From: Rhodovulum sp. ES.010
Lineage (GTDB): Bacteria > Pseudomonadota > Alphaproteobacteria > Rhodobacterales > Rhodobacteraceae
Length of the DNA stretch: 64,000 nucleotides
NCBI RefSeq assembly: GCF_900142935.1
Contig: NZ_FSRS01000001.1
Span: 10,001 to 74,000 of the forward strand
Direction: 5' to 3'
Shown: positions 44,631 to 53,221 of the stretch, one piece after another
Numbering within the stretch: the first letter of the stretch is position 1
Layout of the letters: each line of letters starts with the position of its first letter
Made by a program: the position numbers and the translations under genes
The notes under the pieces: generated by a model
The model's input: only the letters and a program-made list of their open reading frames with translations
The model's database searches: none
Told to the model about the DNA's origin: nothing

Positions 44631-45167
44631 ATGATCGCCTATGGACCTGGGGCCATTGCGGCCGTGCTCGATTACCTGGAGGCGCCCGCCGACGGCCGAA
44701 CGCGCCCCCTCCTGTCGCCCAAGTCAAGAGAGGGGCTTGAATGGGTACGCGCCGAACGGGGCGTGTTGCCGCTCAGGCTTCGAAACGCGCTTGAACATCT
44801 CCTCATCAACTTGAAAACGAGCGGCATCGATCTGGATGACCTGTTCGCGAAACCTTCCATCTCGTCCGAATTGCCGGCGCAGACAAGGCAGACTGCACCT
44901 GAACCTGAGGGCGCTTCTTTACCCGACGCCGGGAAATTCCGGTCCCTGTCTGATGGCGCCGAAGATCGGCTGGACCTTCTTCTCGAGCATGTCGACGCAC
45001 TTGAAGAGATCGGCAGGCAGCAAGACACTTTCGAACAACGCAAGACCGCGGCGATTGCGATCAGGAAGTTGAGAGAACGTGACCCGGATCTTCGACCAAT
45101 GGAAATCGGGGAACTCCAAAGGCTCTATGGGCTGCTGTGCCAGGACGGCAAGGATGGGCGGAGTTGA
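44631..45167 (+). CDS. Unknown protein inserted in the BREX remnant
   Basis: A protein of about 178 residues from MIAYGPGAIAAVLDYL; the true start is unclear because no good ribosome site is seen and the frame is open to 44439. The C-terminal half is coiled-coil-like (LDLLLEHVDALEEIGRQQDTFEQRKTAAIAIRKLRERD). No family recognised. Its stop overlaps the start of the next gene. Confidence 0.6.
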   Translation: MIAYGPGAIAAVLDYLEAPADGRTRPLLSPKSREGLEWVRAERGVLPLRLRNALEHLLINLKTSGIDLDDLFAKPSISSELPAQTRQTAPEPEGASLPDAGKFRSLSDGAEDRLDLLLEHVDALEEIGRQQDTFEQRKTAAIAIRKLRERDPDLRPMEIGELQRLYGLLCQDGKDGRS

Positions 45168-45976
45168 TTGCGCTGAGCTATGATCCGGATGGGGTCACCC
45201 TTGAATTCAAGTCGCGCCAGTCCTTGTTGGATCGCCTGCTCTCCCGTCAGGCAGAGCAGGACTTCGATCATGATGAGCGTCTTGGTTTCGCGTTAGCGGA
45301 GCTGCGGGCCACCGCCGAGACGGCGGGGGATGAGGTTGAAATCGGAGAGAACCGGATCCGCCTGTCCCACAAAACGCTGAGCGCTCTCTCCTCCGAAACG
45401 GCGGATGCACTTGGCCTCCCCCCTTTGGTGGATCTCACCCTGCGCACGGACGTCATGGGCCAGATCGGAAGCCCCGATTTCCGCCTCACCCATGACTGGG
45501 TCCGCGCCGGCCGAAAGGAGATCACGCACCGGACTGGCGCGATCCTCGAGACCTCGGGCGACGGGTCCGACGGGCTTCGGCGTCTCCCCCGATGGATGCT
45601 GGACGCGCTGGAGGTGGCGGACCGGTTTCAGGCCGGCACGGACCTGGACGAGCATTGGGAGGCGCTTGCCCGGTTCCGCCGCGCCCTCGAGCCCGGGGTC
45701 CGGATGGATCGGACCGACGCGGAGGCGCGCCTCGGGATGACCGATTTCCTCTCTGGTCTCGAGGTGACCCTGACGGACCGGTTCTCGATCAGCCCACGTG
45801 ACGGGGACCAGTTCGCGATCATCCCGTTTCTCGGCGAGACTGTCGCGGCCGCGGAAGGTGAGGGGAACGCGTCGACGAGCTCTGACCCCGTGAGCGCCGC
45901 AATGACAACCATGTTTGAACGCGATGGGACGCCCATGAAAGCGCGAAATCGAGATGGATCGATCTCGTACAGGTGA
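45164..45976 (+). CDS. Unknown protein, perhaps truncated at its C-terminus
   Basis: About 270 residues from a TTG overlapping the previous stop; a GTG at 45137 is the alternative. LTLEF..RLLSRQAEQDFDHDERLGFALAELRATAETAGDEVEIGENRIRLSHKTLSALSSETADALGLPPLVDLTLRTDV and FAIIPFLGET look like the N-terminal part of a larger multi-domain protein. The frame stops 12 bases before a duplicated WYL 3' end, so it may have been cut at a recombination junction. Confidence 0.6.
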   Translation: MIALSYDPDGVTLEFKSRQSLLDRLLSRQAEQDFDHDERLGFALAELRATAETAGDEVEIGENRIRLSHKTLSALSSETADALGLPPLVDLTLRTDVMGQIGSPDFRLTHDWVRAGRKEITHRTGAILETSGDGSDGLRRLPRWMLDALEVADRFQAGTDLDEHWEALARFRRALEPGVRMDRTDAEARLGMTDFLSGLEVTLTDRFSISPRDGDQFAIIPFLGETVAAAEGEGNASTSSDPVSAAMTTMFERDGTPMKARNRDGSISYR

Positions 45977-45987
45977 AAATCGGGAGT

Positions 45988-46081
45988 TGGGCTGGACGCG
46001 GACCCAGGTGCGCGGGCGCCGCGCGACCAGCAGATCGTGTTGGTCAACCGCGACGAGGTGATGGCGGCGCTTGGCGGGTGA
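45988..46081 (+). pseudogene. Orphan copy of the WYL gene 3' end
   Basis: About 94 bases corresponding to 44356-44449, encoding the tail LDADPGARAPRDQQIVLVNRDEVMAALGG with a stop. It differs at about a dozen positions, mostly silent, so it is an older or foreign allele and not a fresh duplication. With the true WYL end it brackets the two unknown genes 44631-45976. Confidence 0.85.
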
Positions 46082-46202
46082 GTTTTCCGGGCGGGCTGCG
46101 TCATCTCTATCCACAAGTTTTTCAGGGCGGGGGATTCTTTCTGTCTCCCACAACTACTAGGCTATCCGCAGACATTTGAAATCCGGGCGGAAAGTGGGGA
46201 GA

Positions 46203-46913
46203 GTGAGCTTGGGCGTGAATTTTCGTGTGGATATGGCGCTGGCGAAGGCTGGGATCGAGGCCGCGCCCCTGGCCGGCGATAACGCGCGGGCACGAAAGGA
46301 TTTCAGGGGGTATTCGCCGATGGGCGCCGAGCCGGTCTATCGCATGTCGTTCACCGTTGGCGGCCTTTTCCTGCACGAAGCTCGCGACCTGGCGCGTGCA
46401 TGGTTCACGTGCCGCAATTGGGGGCAGGTCCGCAAGCAGGTACCGGACAATCTCTTCGTCGGAACAGGCCGGCCGGACTCCGCGCGGCGAATGCGCAACG
46501 AGGTGATCCGCCGCATTTCCCGGCTCGAGGAGGCAGAGCTTTCCCATCTCGCGGAATGCGGCATGACCGATGCCCGCGCCCTGGTATGGATCGCGACCTG
46601 TCGGGAATATCGCGTGCTGGCCGATTTTGCGCGCGAAACCCTCCAGGATCGCTATCGCGGGTTCGGGGAGCCGGTCCGGCCGGTGGATTTCGACAGGCTT
46701 CTCGACGATCTCGGCCTGACGCATCCGGAGGTGGCCAATTTGGCGGAAAGCACGCGCAAGCGCCTGCGCAGCGTGGCATTCCGGATGATGCGGGAGGCGG
46801 AACTGATCGATGCAGCCGGCCGGGTGCAGACCCTCCATCTCGGCGCGTCTCTCCTTGAACTGTTGCGGCGTCGTCCGGGGCCAGGGCTCGATTGCATTCC
46901 GGGGGCAGGATGA
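46203..46913 (+). CDS. brxA: BREX protein BrxA (DUF1819)
   Basis: A 236-residue protein from the GTG at 46203, which follows GGGGAGA. YRMSFTVGGLFLHEARDLARAW and RNEVIRRISRLEEAELSHLAECGMTDARALVWIATCREYRVLADFARETLQDRY match BrxA/DUF1819, the small DNA-binding protein that opens type 1 BREX operons. ATRKRLRSVAFRMMREAELI-like sequence near the C-terminus is also typical. It overlaps the brxB start (ATGA). It appears intact although the operon behind it is lost. Confidence 0.87.
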   Translation: MSLGVNFRVDMALAKAGIEAAPLAGDNARARKDFRGYSPMGAEPVYRMSFTVGGLFLHEARDLARAWFTCRNWGQVRKQVPDNLFVGTGRPDSARRMRNEVIRRISRLEEAELSHLAECGMTDARALVWIATCREYRVLADFARETLQDRYRGFGEPVRPVDFDRLLDDLGLTHPEVANLAESTRKRLRSVAFRMMREAELIDAAGRVQTLHLGASLLELLRRRPGPGLDCIPGAG

Positions 46914-47150
46914 CCGATCTCGACTTCATTCTCGACGAAGGTGAGACGGCGCGCGCGACGCCGGCGCTCAGGGCGCATCTGAAGGCGATCATCACCGGTC
47001 GCCGGGTTCTTGGCGGCGACGTGCCGGGCAATGATGTTCCCTTCTTCCTCTGCCCCTACGTTCCCGAGGACGAGGTGCCGATGCAGGAGCAGATCGCCAC
47101 GTTGAAGGGCGAGCTTGGGCATCTTCGCTACGGCCTGCGCGCAAGGTACG
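46910..47150 (+). pseudogene. brxB: Truncated brxB (DUF1788)
   Basis: The frame starts as a normal BrxB, with DVPGNDVPFFLCPYVPEDEVPMQEQIATLKGELGHLRYG, the DUF1788 pattern (G-N-[ED]-[VI]-P-F at the N-terminus). After about 80 residues similarity ends; the family is about 190 residues. The following bases in another frame read CDAHFEGLTGVTLIEKITV with a stop, which is not part of BrxB as I know it. All other BREX genes (brxC, pglX, pglZ, brxL) are missing. Confidence 0.8.
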
Positions 47151-47296
47151 TTGCTCCTGACCTGCGACGCACATTTCGAGGGGCTAACCGGCGTCACGCT
47201 GATCGAGAAGATCACGGTCTGATGCCCGGGCGGTCATTCGCATTTAGCTCCTCGTTCATTTTCCGGACCATCAGCGCGACCGGATGTACGAAGCGA

Positions 47297-47593
47297 TCAG
47301 AAGCCGGAAAACACCATATCGAGGGCGCCGCGGATCTCGTAATCGAACTCGGAAAGATCTGCGAGAGGCTCCCCCTGGAGCAGCGCCGATGGAATTGCGG
47401 CCATCTCGGCCGTGTGCAGAACGTAAGCCGAACCCTCGATCTTGAAGACCGGCTCAAGGCGCCCGATGGCCGTCGGGCCGGACTCCGCTGGCAAGAGCGG
47501 CGCCACGACCCGCGTGCCGGTCTCGATCAGGTCCGTCTGGAGATCGAGCACAAGCCTGCCGCCGGCGATGCGAAAAACCTGGAACTGCGCCAT
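47297..47593 (-). CDS. ccdB: CcdB toxin
   Basis: A 98-residue protein from the ATG overlapping the ccdA stop. AQFQVFRIAGGRLVLDLQTDLIETGTRVVAPLLP and VLHTAEMAAIPSALLQGEPLADLSEFDYEIRGALDMVFSGF match CcdB, which poisons DNA gyrase. The C-terminal W-G-I of F-plasmid CcdB, needed for gyrase binding, is replaced by FSGF, as in many chromosomal homologues. Confidence 0.9.
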   Translation of the reverse strand: MAQFQVFRIAGGRLVLDLQTDLIETGTRVVAPLLPAESGPTAIGRLEPVFKIEGSAYVLHTAEMAAIPSALLQGEPLADLSEFDYEIRGALDMVFSGF

Positions 47594-47838
47594 CACTCGG
47601 TCTTCAACACCTGAAGATCATCCAGGGGCGCCCCATGCGCCTCTATCCAGGCACGCCGTTCTGCGATCGCGCCGGCATTTTCCTCGGCCCAGGCCTTGGC
47701 TTTCGCCTTGCGAACGGCCTCGGCCAGCGCGGCATCGCTGATGGCCGAGACATTCAGGCCCAATTCTCGCGCGGCAGCCAGGTTGGCCGCAGTGAGAGTG
47801 ACGTTCGTGCGCTGCTTTTCAGACGTGGCTTGCGGCAT
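47593..47838 (-). CDS. ccdA: CcdA antitoxin
   Basis: An 81-residue protein from MPQATSEKQRTNVTLTAANLAAARELGLNVSAISDAALAEAV. The N-terminal RHH domain (NVTLTAANLAAARELGLNVS) binds the operator and the C-terminal WAEENAGAIAERRAWIEAHGAPLDD wraps CcdB. An inverted GTCAAG/CTTGAC pair near 47896-47912, upstream of the gene, is a possible operator. Confidence 0.9.
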   Translation of the reverse strand: MPQATSEKQRTNVTLTAANLAAARELGLNVSAISDAALAEAVRKAKAKAWAEENAGAIAERRAWIEAHGAPLDDLQVLKTE

Positions 47839-48121
47839 GGAACCCTCGTGGAGCACACGAACAATACACATCCCAAGTGTTCGCATCAAGAGGCACTCGT
47901 CAAGGAATACTTGACAACTGCCGCCGGCGGGAAGTCCTGCAGAACCCTGCGCGACAACCTCGACGCCATCCTGGCCGTGGGCTTCCGCGCCCCCGTCTTT
48001 GGGGCCCGGCATTCTGCAATCACGACGCTTCCTGTCGACCCACAATATGGCAAATCTTGCCAGGGATTTTGACATTCCTTGTCAGCGCATGATACGATTT
48101 TCGGATGAAGGAGGATGACCC

Positions 48122-48367
48122 ATGGCAACGATGAATGTGTCTCTGCCCGATCCGATGAAGGCCTGGGTTGAAGCGCGGCTGAAGGACGGCAGCTTCAGCA
48201 ATACGAGCGATTATGTGCGCCACCTCATTCGTCGTGACCAGGAGCGCGCGCAGGCGATCGAAGCCTTGCAGGGCGCGATTGACGAGGGTGTGAAGAGCGG
48301 CGCGCCCGAGCCGTTCGATTTCAAGGCGTTCAAGGCGCGGATGCGGGAGCAGCATGCCCGCAAGTAG
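48122..48367 (+). CDS. parD: ParD antitoxin
   Basis: An 81-residue protein with an RHH N-terminus: MATMNVSLPDPMKAWVEARLKDGSFSNTSDYVRHLIRRDQER. The start follows a GGAGGAT site. The C-terminal FDFKAFKARMREQH binds the toxin. It overlaps parE by 14 bases. Confidence 0.92.
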   Translation: MATMNVSLPDPMKAWVEARLKDGSFSNTSDYVRHLIRRDQERAQAIEALQGAIDEGVKSGAPEPFDFKAFKARMREQHARK

Positions 48368-48674
48368 TCTGACCGCCTACCGGCTGACACCGGCCGCCCG
48401 GAACGACCTGGAAGACATCTGGCTTTACACGGCGAAGCGGTGGTCGATGGTGCAGGCCGACCGCTATACCGACATCCTGGAAGATACCTTCGACCGGTTG
48501 CTCTTCATGCCGGAGATGGCGCGCGAGCGTCCGGAGTTCGATCCGCCTGTCCGCATCCATCCAAGCGCTGAGCATCTGATCATCTACCGGATCGAGGAAG
48601 GTCGCCTCGTCATCTTGCGTATCCTTGGTGCAGGGCAGGACTGGCAAGCGATCCTGAGGGCGGTGGACCAATGA
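48354..48674 (+). CDS. parE: ParE toxin
   Basis: A 106-residue RelE/ParE-fold toxin: YRLTPAARNDLEDIWLYTAKRWSMVQADRYTDILEDTFDRLL...HLIIYRIEEGRLVILRILGAGQDW. Active on gyrase or mRNA depending on the subfamily; the ParD partner favours gyrase. Intact. Confidence 0.92.
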   Translation: MPASSLTAYRLTPAARNDLEDIWLYTAKRWSMVQADRYTDILEDTFDRLLFMPEMARERPEFDPPVRIHPSAEHLIIYRIEEGRLVILRILGAGQDWQAILRAVDQ

Positions 48675-48717
48675 ATCTGAACGGTTGCCGACGCTTGGTC
48701 CCGCTCCGTAGACTTGC

Positions 48718-48860
48718 AAGCCATTGACGTAAGAGAACTTTAAGCGCCGTGGCCAGGGTCAACATATGCATAGATCATGACCCCACCTGATCGAAAGAGG
48801 ACGTCATGATTGCAGAGTGTTGGAGCCCAAGAAGGGAGGGTCACGTTTCCATGCCGATCC
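48718..48860 (+). repeat. Repeat after ParDE, partner of 59359-59500
   Basis: About 140 bases similar to 59359-59500: GCGCCGTGGCC.GGGTCAACA, AGATCATGA.CCCACCTGATCG, GTCATGATTGCAGAGTGTTGG and CCAAGAAGGGAGGGTCA. Both copies follow a toxin gene. Function unknown; it could be a remnant of an element end. Confidence 0.7.
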
Positions 48861-48996
48861 GCAGTCCGGATCCTCGTGGCCGCGATCACGGATGCTGATG
48901 CTGTCCCCCCCGTAACAAGATGGGCCTTTATACAGGTGGTTCTTTTCTATCGTGGTAACCTGCATCGTAAAGGAGGAAGGCTTCGGCGGTTGCATG

Positions 48997-49027
48997 CCCC
49001 CGCAACCAAAAAATCACCACAGAACAG
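48997..49027 (+). repeat. Half attachment site
   Basis: 31 bases identical to 2189-2219: the last 12 bases of tRNA-fMet and the following host flank. The upstream part of the tRNA is absent. The flank after it matches the left end of element 1. It may be the scar of a former right-hand att or element end. Confidence 0.75.
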
Positions 49028-49038
49028 CATCTTACGCG

Positions 49039-49093
49039 CCGCCCGAAAGGGCGGCGGTCGCGTTGGCAGGTTTCGGTGCTACGGCGGTGCTAC
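49039..49093 (+). repeat. Element-1-like left end (hairpin and GGTGCTAC pair)
   Basis: The GCCGCCC-GAAA-GGGCGGC hairpin (49039-49056) and GGTGCTAC at 49075-49082 and 49086-49093 repeat the layout of 2230-2285. The second octamer ends at the IS boundary, so the rest of this element end has been lost. Confidence 0.65.
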
Positions 49094-49111
49094 TGACCTG
49101 CCACTGATCTT

Positions 49112-50233
49112 TCATCCAGCCGCGACCGGAGCCCGGTTGGTGTTTACGCCAAATGGCGCGGGTTGAGCAATCGCCCGACGCGCGGAGCTCTCATCTCGCG
49201 CAGCGGGTCGGGCGATTGCGGTGGTCAGGGTCTGCGCGTAGTCAGCCGGGGTCTGATAGCCCAAGGCCGAATGGGGGCGCTCGGTGTTGTAGTCGGCGAC
49301 CCAGGCGGCGATCAGGTCGCGGGCATGGGCGAGGTTACGAAACAGCGTCTCGTTCAAGAACTCGTCCCGCATCCGGCCGTTGAAGCTCTCGACAAAGCCA
49401 TTCTGCATCGGCTTGCCCGGCGCGATGTAGTGCCATTCGATCCGGTTCTCGGCGCACCACTTCAGGATCGCGTTCGAGGTCAGTTCCGTCCCGTTGTCCG
49501 ACACGATCATTCCCGGCTTGCCGCGACGTTCGATCAGCGCCGTCAGCTCCCGCGCGACGCGCCGGCCGGAGATCGACGTGTCCGGGATCGCGGCGAGGCA
49601 TTCGCGCGTGACGTCATCGACGATGTTCAGCACCCGGAACCGCCGCCCGCACGCGAACTGGTCATGGACGAAATCCAGTGACCAACGGGCATTTGCGCGC
49701 GCCTCGACCAGGATCGGGGCGCGGGTGCCGATGGCCTTGCGCCGCGCGCGCCGCTTGCGGACGGTCAGCCCTTCCTCGCGGTAAAGCCGGTAGATACGGT
49801 TGATCCCCGAGGGCTCGCCCTCCCGCCGGAGCAGGACGAAGAGCCGCCGGTAGCCGAACCGCCGACGCTCGTTGGCAAGCTCCCGCAATCGGCCGCGCAG
49901 TTCCGTGTCGGGTGCGCGTTGCGACCGGTAGCGGATCGTCTTCCGATCCGCGCCGGCAATCTGGCACGCCCGTCGTTCCGACAGCCCGAACCGGGCCTTC
50001 AGATGCGCGACCGCCTCGCGCTTCACGACGGGCGTCACCACTTTTTTGAAACCAGCTCGCGCATCGCGGCCAGATCCAGCATCTGCTCCGCCAGCAGCTT
50101 CTTCAACTTGGCGTTCTCGTCCTCGAGCGCCTTCAGCCGTTTGGCCTCTGACACCGTCATGCCGCCGTATTTGGCTTTCCAGTTGTAGAACGTCCCCTCC
50201 GACATGCCGTGCTTGCGGCACAGATCGGCACAC
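49112..50233 (-). CDS. IS3-family transposase OrfB, copy 2
   Basis: Identical to the frame at 2356-3477, with the DDE core intact. Expected to be made as an OrfAB fusion by -1 frameshifting. Confidence 0.9.
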   Translation of the reverse strand: MCRSVPQARHVGGDVLQLESQIRRHDGVRGQTAEGARGRERQVEEAAGGADAGSGRDARAGFKKVVTPVVKREAVAHLKARFGLSERRACQIAGADRKTIRYRSQRAPDTELRGRLRELANERRRFGYRRLFVLLRREGEPSGINRIYRLYREEGLTVRKRRARRKAIGTRAPILVEARANARWSLDFVHDQFACGRRFRVLNIVDDVTRECLAAIPDTSISGRRVARELTALIERRGKPGMIVSDNGTELTSNAILKWCAENRIEWHYIAPGKPMQNGFVESFNGRMRDEFLNETLFRNLAHARDLIAAWVADYNTERPHSALGYQTPADYAQTLTTAIARPAARDESSARRAIAQPAPFGVNTNRAPVAAG

Positions 50234-50301
50234 TTCGCCCCGGCCTCATGCTCGGCCAGGATGCCGATAATCTGCTCTTCGCTGTATCTCGTTCGCTTCA
50301 T
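50035..50301 (-). CDS. IS3-family transposase OrfA, copy 2
   Basis: The protein is identical to the OrfA at 3279-3545 (88 residues, HTH plus leucine zipper), with the same A AAA AAG frameshift site before its stop. Confidence 0.93.
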   Translation of the reverse strand: MKRTRYSEEQIIGILAEHEAGAKCADLCRKHGMSEGTFYNWKAKYGGMTVSEAKRLKALEDENAKLKKLLAEQMLDLAAMRELVSKKW

Positions 50302-50515
50302 TGTCCGTCCCCTCCTTGGGTCGGACTCTAATCGCAGGTGGAGGAAAAATCCCGTGGCAGGTCAATCGGCCTGTGCCGATTGGCGCAAACAGCACCCCGG
50401 CGCCAGAGATGGCTGGATCACCGCTAAGTGACAGGTCATCGCGGCCACCTGATCGATGGAACCCTTTGTTTTGATCATTTAGGGCTGTGGTATCGCCACG
50501 ACCCGGAGATCGCCC

Positions 50516-52327
50516 GTGCCGAGCGACGCGACACTCGTTTTCTACCTGATGGGCCTGGCCGCAATCATGATGGCGTCGAACCGGGTCCGCTATGACCTGA
50601 TCGCGCTCTTCGTGCTTGTGACTCTCGCCCTTTCGGGAATTCTCAGTCCGGCCGAGGCTGTCGCGGGCTTTGGGGCGACCATCATCATCATGGTCGCGGG
50701 ATTGTTCGTCGTCGGCGAGATGCTGGAGCGGACCGGCGTGGCCCGCACGGTGGGCGACCAGATCCTGAAATACGGCCGGGGTCAGGAAGTGCGGCTGATG
50801 GTGCCGCTTTGCGTTGGCGCGGCTGTGTTGGGGTCGGTGATGTCCTCGACGGCGGTGGTGGCCATCTTTATCCCCATCGTCCTGCGCATCGCCCGCGACT
50901 CGGGCATAAACCCCGCCCGGCTGCTGTTGCCGATGGCGTTCGGCGCCCTGATTTCCGGCATGCTGACGCTGATCGGCACGCCCGGCAACCTGGCGGTCTC
51001 AGACGCGCTACGCGACGCCACCGGCCAACCGCTCGGCTTTTTCAGCTTCACCATCATCGGGGTGACCATTCTGGTCCTCACGGTGCTGTTCTTTGTCTTT
51101 ATCGGCCGTCACCTGCTTGGCCCGCTGACGGCGAACGGCACCGACCAGCCAAGGCGCAGCGACCGGTCCCTTGCCGAAATGTTCCGCATTCACGGCCTGG
51201 ACCGGGCCGAGGTCATGAGGATCGAGAAAAGCTTTGCCGGCAGCGCCGCGCGAGACCTGACTGCCATCGCGCCGCGGATCCTGTCGCGTTGGCGCCGCGG
51301 CCCGCGCGGCACCCCGCATACGACGCTGTTCTCGATCGGAATGGAGTTGCAGCGTGATGACCTGGTTGTCGTGACCGGCAGCGAGGCCGACCTTGCCCGG
51401 TTTGCCCAGACGCCCGGTGTCGCGCCGGCCGGGTCGTTCTACGACGACATGAACAGATGGATCGACACCCTCGGGATCATGGAGGTGATGATACACCCCG
51501 AGGCCGGCATCCGGGGATCAACCCTGGCCGAGCTGGCATTCCGCGAAAACTATGGGCTTGAGGTGCTGGATATTCTGCGCGGCGGCAGGTCACTGGCTGA
51601 CATCCAGATGACCCCCTTGCGCGGCAGTGACCGGCTGCTGGTCGCCGGCCCGTGGTCAAGGCTGGACGGGGTCAATGCCGCCACGCGGGACTTCGTCATT
51701 CTCGAAGAGCCGGCCGAGCGGGCGCGGTCCGTGCCCAATTCAGGCAAACTCTGGATCGCGCTCATCATCCTGTTCTGCATGATCGCGGTCTCGATCGGGG
51801 GGCTGTCGATCACGATCGCGGTGATCCTGGCAGCGATTGCGGCCGTGATGAGCGGCACCATCTCTGCCAGCCAGGCCTATCGATCGATCCGTCTGGATAC
51901 GCTGGTGCTGATCGCGGGCATGCTGCCGCTTTCGACGGCGCTGGACAAGACCGGCGGCGCCGACATGATCGTGACCGCGCTGTTGCAGATGGCGGGCGAC
52001 GACAGTCCACGGGCGGTCATGATGGCACTGTTCTTGCTGACGATGTCCCTGAGCTGGATCCTGTCGAACACGGCGACCCTGGTACTGGTGGGGCCGATTG
52101 CGGTGAACGCCGCGCTGTCGATGGGGGTCTCGCCGGTACCGATGGCCATCGCGGTGCTGATCGCGGGATCGGCGGGCTTTGCCTCGCCCGTGTCGTCGCC
52201 GGTGGTGACTCTGGTGGTCAGTCCGGGCAATTACAGGTTTGCCGACTTTCTGAAGGTCGGCGTGCCGCTGGCGCTTGGCATCGCGACCATTGCGTTCTTC
52301 ATCATCCCCGTCGTCTTTCCATTCTGA
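50516..52327 (+). CDS. SLC13-family permease with RCK_C domains
   Basis: A 603-residue inner-membrane protein starting at GTG 50516. Two hydrophobic halves contain the family motifs (STAVVAIFIPIVLRIARDSGINPARLLLPMAFGALISGMLTLIGTPGN and SNTATLVLVGPIAVNAALSMGV). Between them, at about residues 225-410, are two soluble RCK_C/TrkA-C-like domains (LFSIGMELQRDDLVVVTGSEADLARF; LRGSDRLLVAGPWSRLDGV). Such proteins take up sulfate, thiosulfate or dicarboxylates using sodium or protons. The substrate cannot be told. It follows the IS directly. Confidence 0.88.
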   Translation: MPSDATLVFYLMGLAAIMMASNRVRYDLIALFVLVTLALSGILSPAEAVAGFGATIIIMVAGLFVVGEMLERTGVARTVGDQILKYGRGQEVRLMVPLCVGAAVLGSVMSSTAVVAIFIPIVLRIARDSGINPARLLLPMAFGALISGMLTLIGTPGNLAVSDALRDATGQPLGFFSFTIIGVTILVLTVLFFVFIGRHLLGPLTANGTDQPRRSDRSLAEMFRIHGLDRAEVMRIEKSFAGSAARDLTAIAPRILSRWRRGPRGTPHTTLFSIGMELQRDDLVVVTGSEADLARFAQTPGVAPAGSFYDDMNRWIDTLGIMEVMIHPEAGIRGSTLAELAFRENYGLEVLDILRGGRSLADIQMTPLRGSDRLLVAGPWSRLDGVNAATRDFVILEEPAERARSVPNSGKLWIALIILFCMIAVSIGGLSITIAVILAAIAAVMSGTISASQAYRSIRLDTLVLIAGMLPLSTALDKTGGADMIVTALLQMAGDDSPRAVMMALFLLTMSLSWILSNTATLVLVGPIAVNAALSMGVSPVPMAIAVLIAGSAGFASPVSSPVVTLVVSPGNYRFADFLKVGVPLALGIATIAFFIIPVVFPF

Positions 52328-52888
52328 CGGCAACGGCAGGGTACCAACCCTTTTGAAGGCCAGCCCCTCTTCTTTTTCGCCAGCATAGGGATCGTGGGGC
52401 GGTGGCGGATCGTACCGTTACACCGGTCTGCCAAGTCGCCCGGAAGCTCCCACCGTCGCCGCGGGCGGTGTTCCTTCATCGCAGCGTTCATGTGATCCCG
52501 ACAGTGTTTTTCTAGGGTTCTGACCGGCCCGGCGGACTGGGAACTAAACACCTGGAAGCGTAGCGGCCCTTCTCGTAGCTGCGGTTCACCGGCTCTGGTT
52601 GCGCGACGGCCGTATCTGCCGTCTCCGCCCCATTAAACCACGGTTTCCCCGCGTCTGACCGTCAGCCGAGTCTCGTTCCGAATTTCCAGACGGAGACGAC
52701 GAAGATGGCAGATCGTGGCGAGGGTTTCGATGGGCGGATCGAGGGTGTTCGGCGGACGCGGGTATAGGGTGCGAGCGACTGGCGAAATTCTGCGGAAATC
52801 GGCTTGCACATAGATATATTATCACATTACGTTACCTCTGCGCCTCGCCTGGTCGAGGCACGCTTCGCAAAGAAACAGGGAGAGCCCC
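52328..52888. other. Intergenic with possible Zur-type operator
   Basis: About 560 bases without a gene. Near 52811-52830, GATATATTATCACATTACG is AT-rich with partial dyad symmetry, somewhat like Zur boxes (GATATGTTATAACATATC type), and lies just before the His-rich/COG0523 operon. The match is weak. Confidence 0.35.
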
Positions 52889-53221
52889 GTGACGACGACC
52901 GACGAGACCATGCATGCCGAGCATCTGAAGCAGGCGCAGGATCATTTCCGCTGGCGGCGCGAACACCTGGAGGCGCTGGCCACGGTGAAACGGGCCGAGG
53001 CGGCGCTGATGCTGCACGAGGCTCGGATCGTCGGCCACGAGGCCGAGATCGCCCGGCACGAGGAACAGATCGCCCATGGCACGGCGCATGCGCCTGCGGT
53101 GGACACCGGCGAACATGCCCGGATGGCTCAGGCCCACGGCCATGGCGCCGAACACCACGCCGGGCTTCTGGACGCCATCAAGGCCGTCGCCGCGGAGCTT
53201 GACGGGGAAGAACGAGCATGA
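52889..53221 (+). CDS. His-rich small protein of the metal operon
   Basis: A 110-residue soluble protein with 17 His residues by my count, mostly in the C-terminal half ([37 protein letters not shown]). It probably binds zinc or a similar metal. Its stop overlaps the start of the COG0523 GTPase, so it may deliver metal to, or buffer it for, that protein. Confidence 0.75.
   Translation: MTTTDETMHAEHLKQAQDHFRWRREHLEALATVKRAEAALMLHEARIVGHEAEIARHEEQIAHGTAHAPAVDTGEHARMAQAHGHGAEHHAGLLDAIKAVAAELDGEERA

Larger units (their letters stand above)
49094..50364 (-). mobile_element. IS3-family insertion sequence, copy 2
   Basis: Same 1271-base length, same open frames and, by eye, the same sequence as copy 1 at 2338-3608. 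The flanks differ (CTAC on the left, ATCG on the right), so there is no target duplication. That is expected if recombination between IS copies or an adjacent deletion replaced one flank. Confidence 0.92.
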
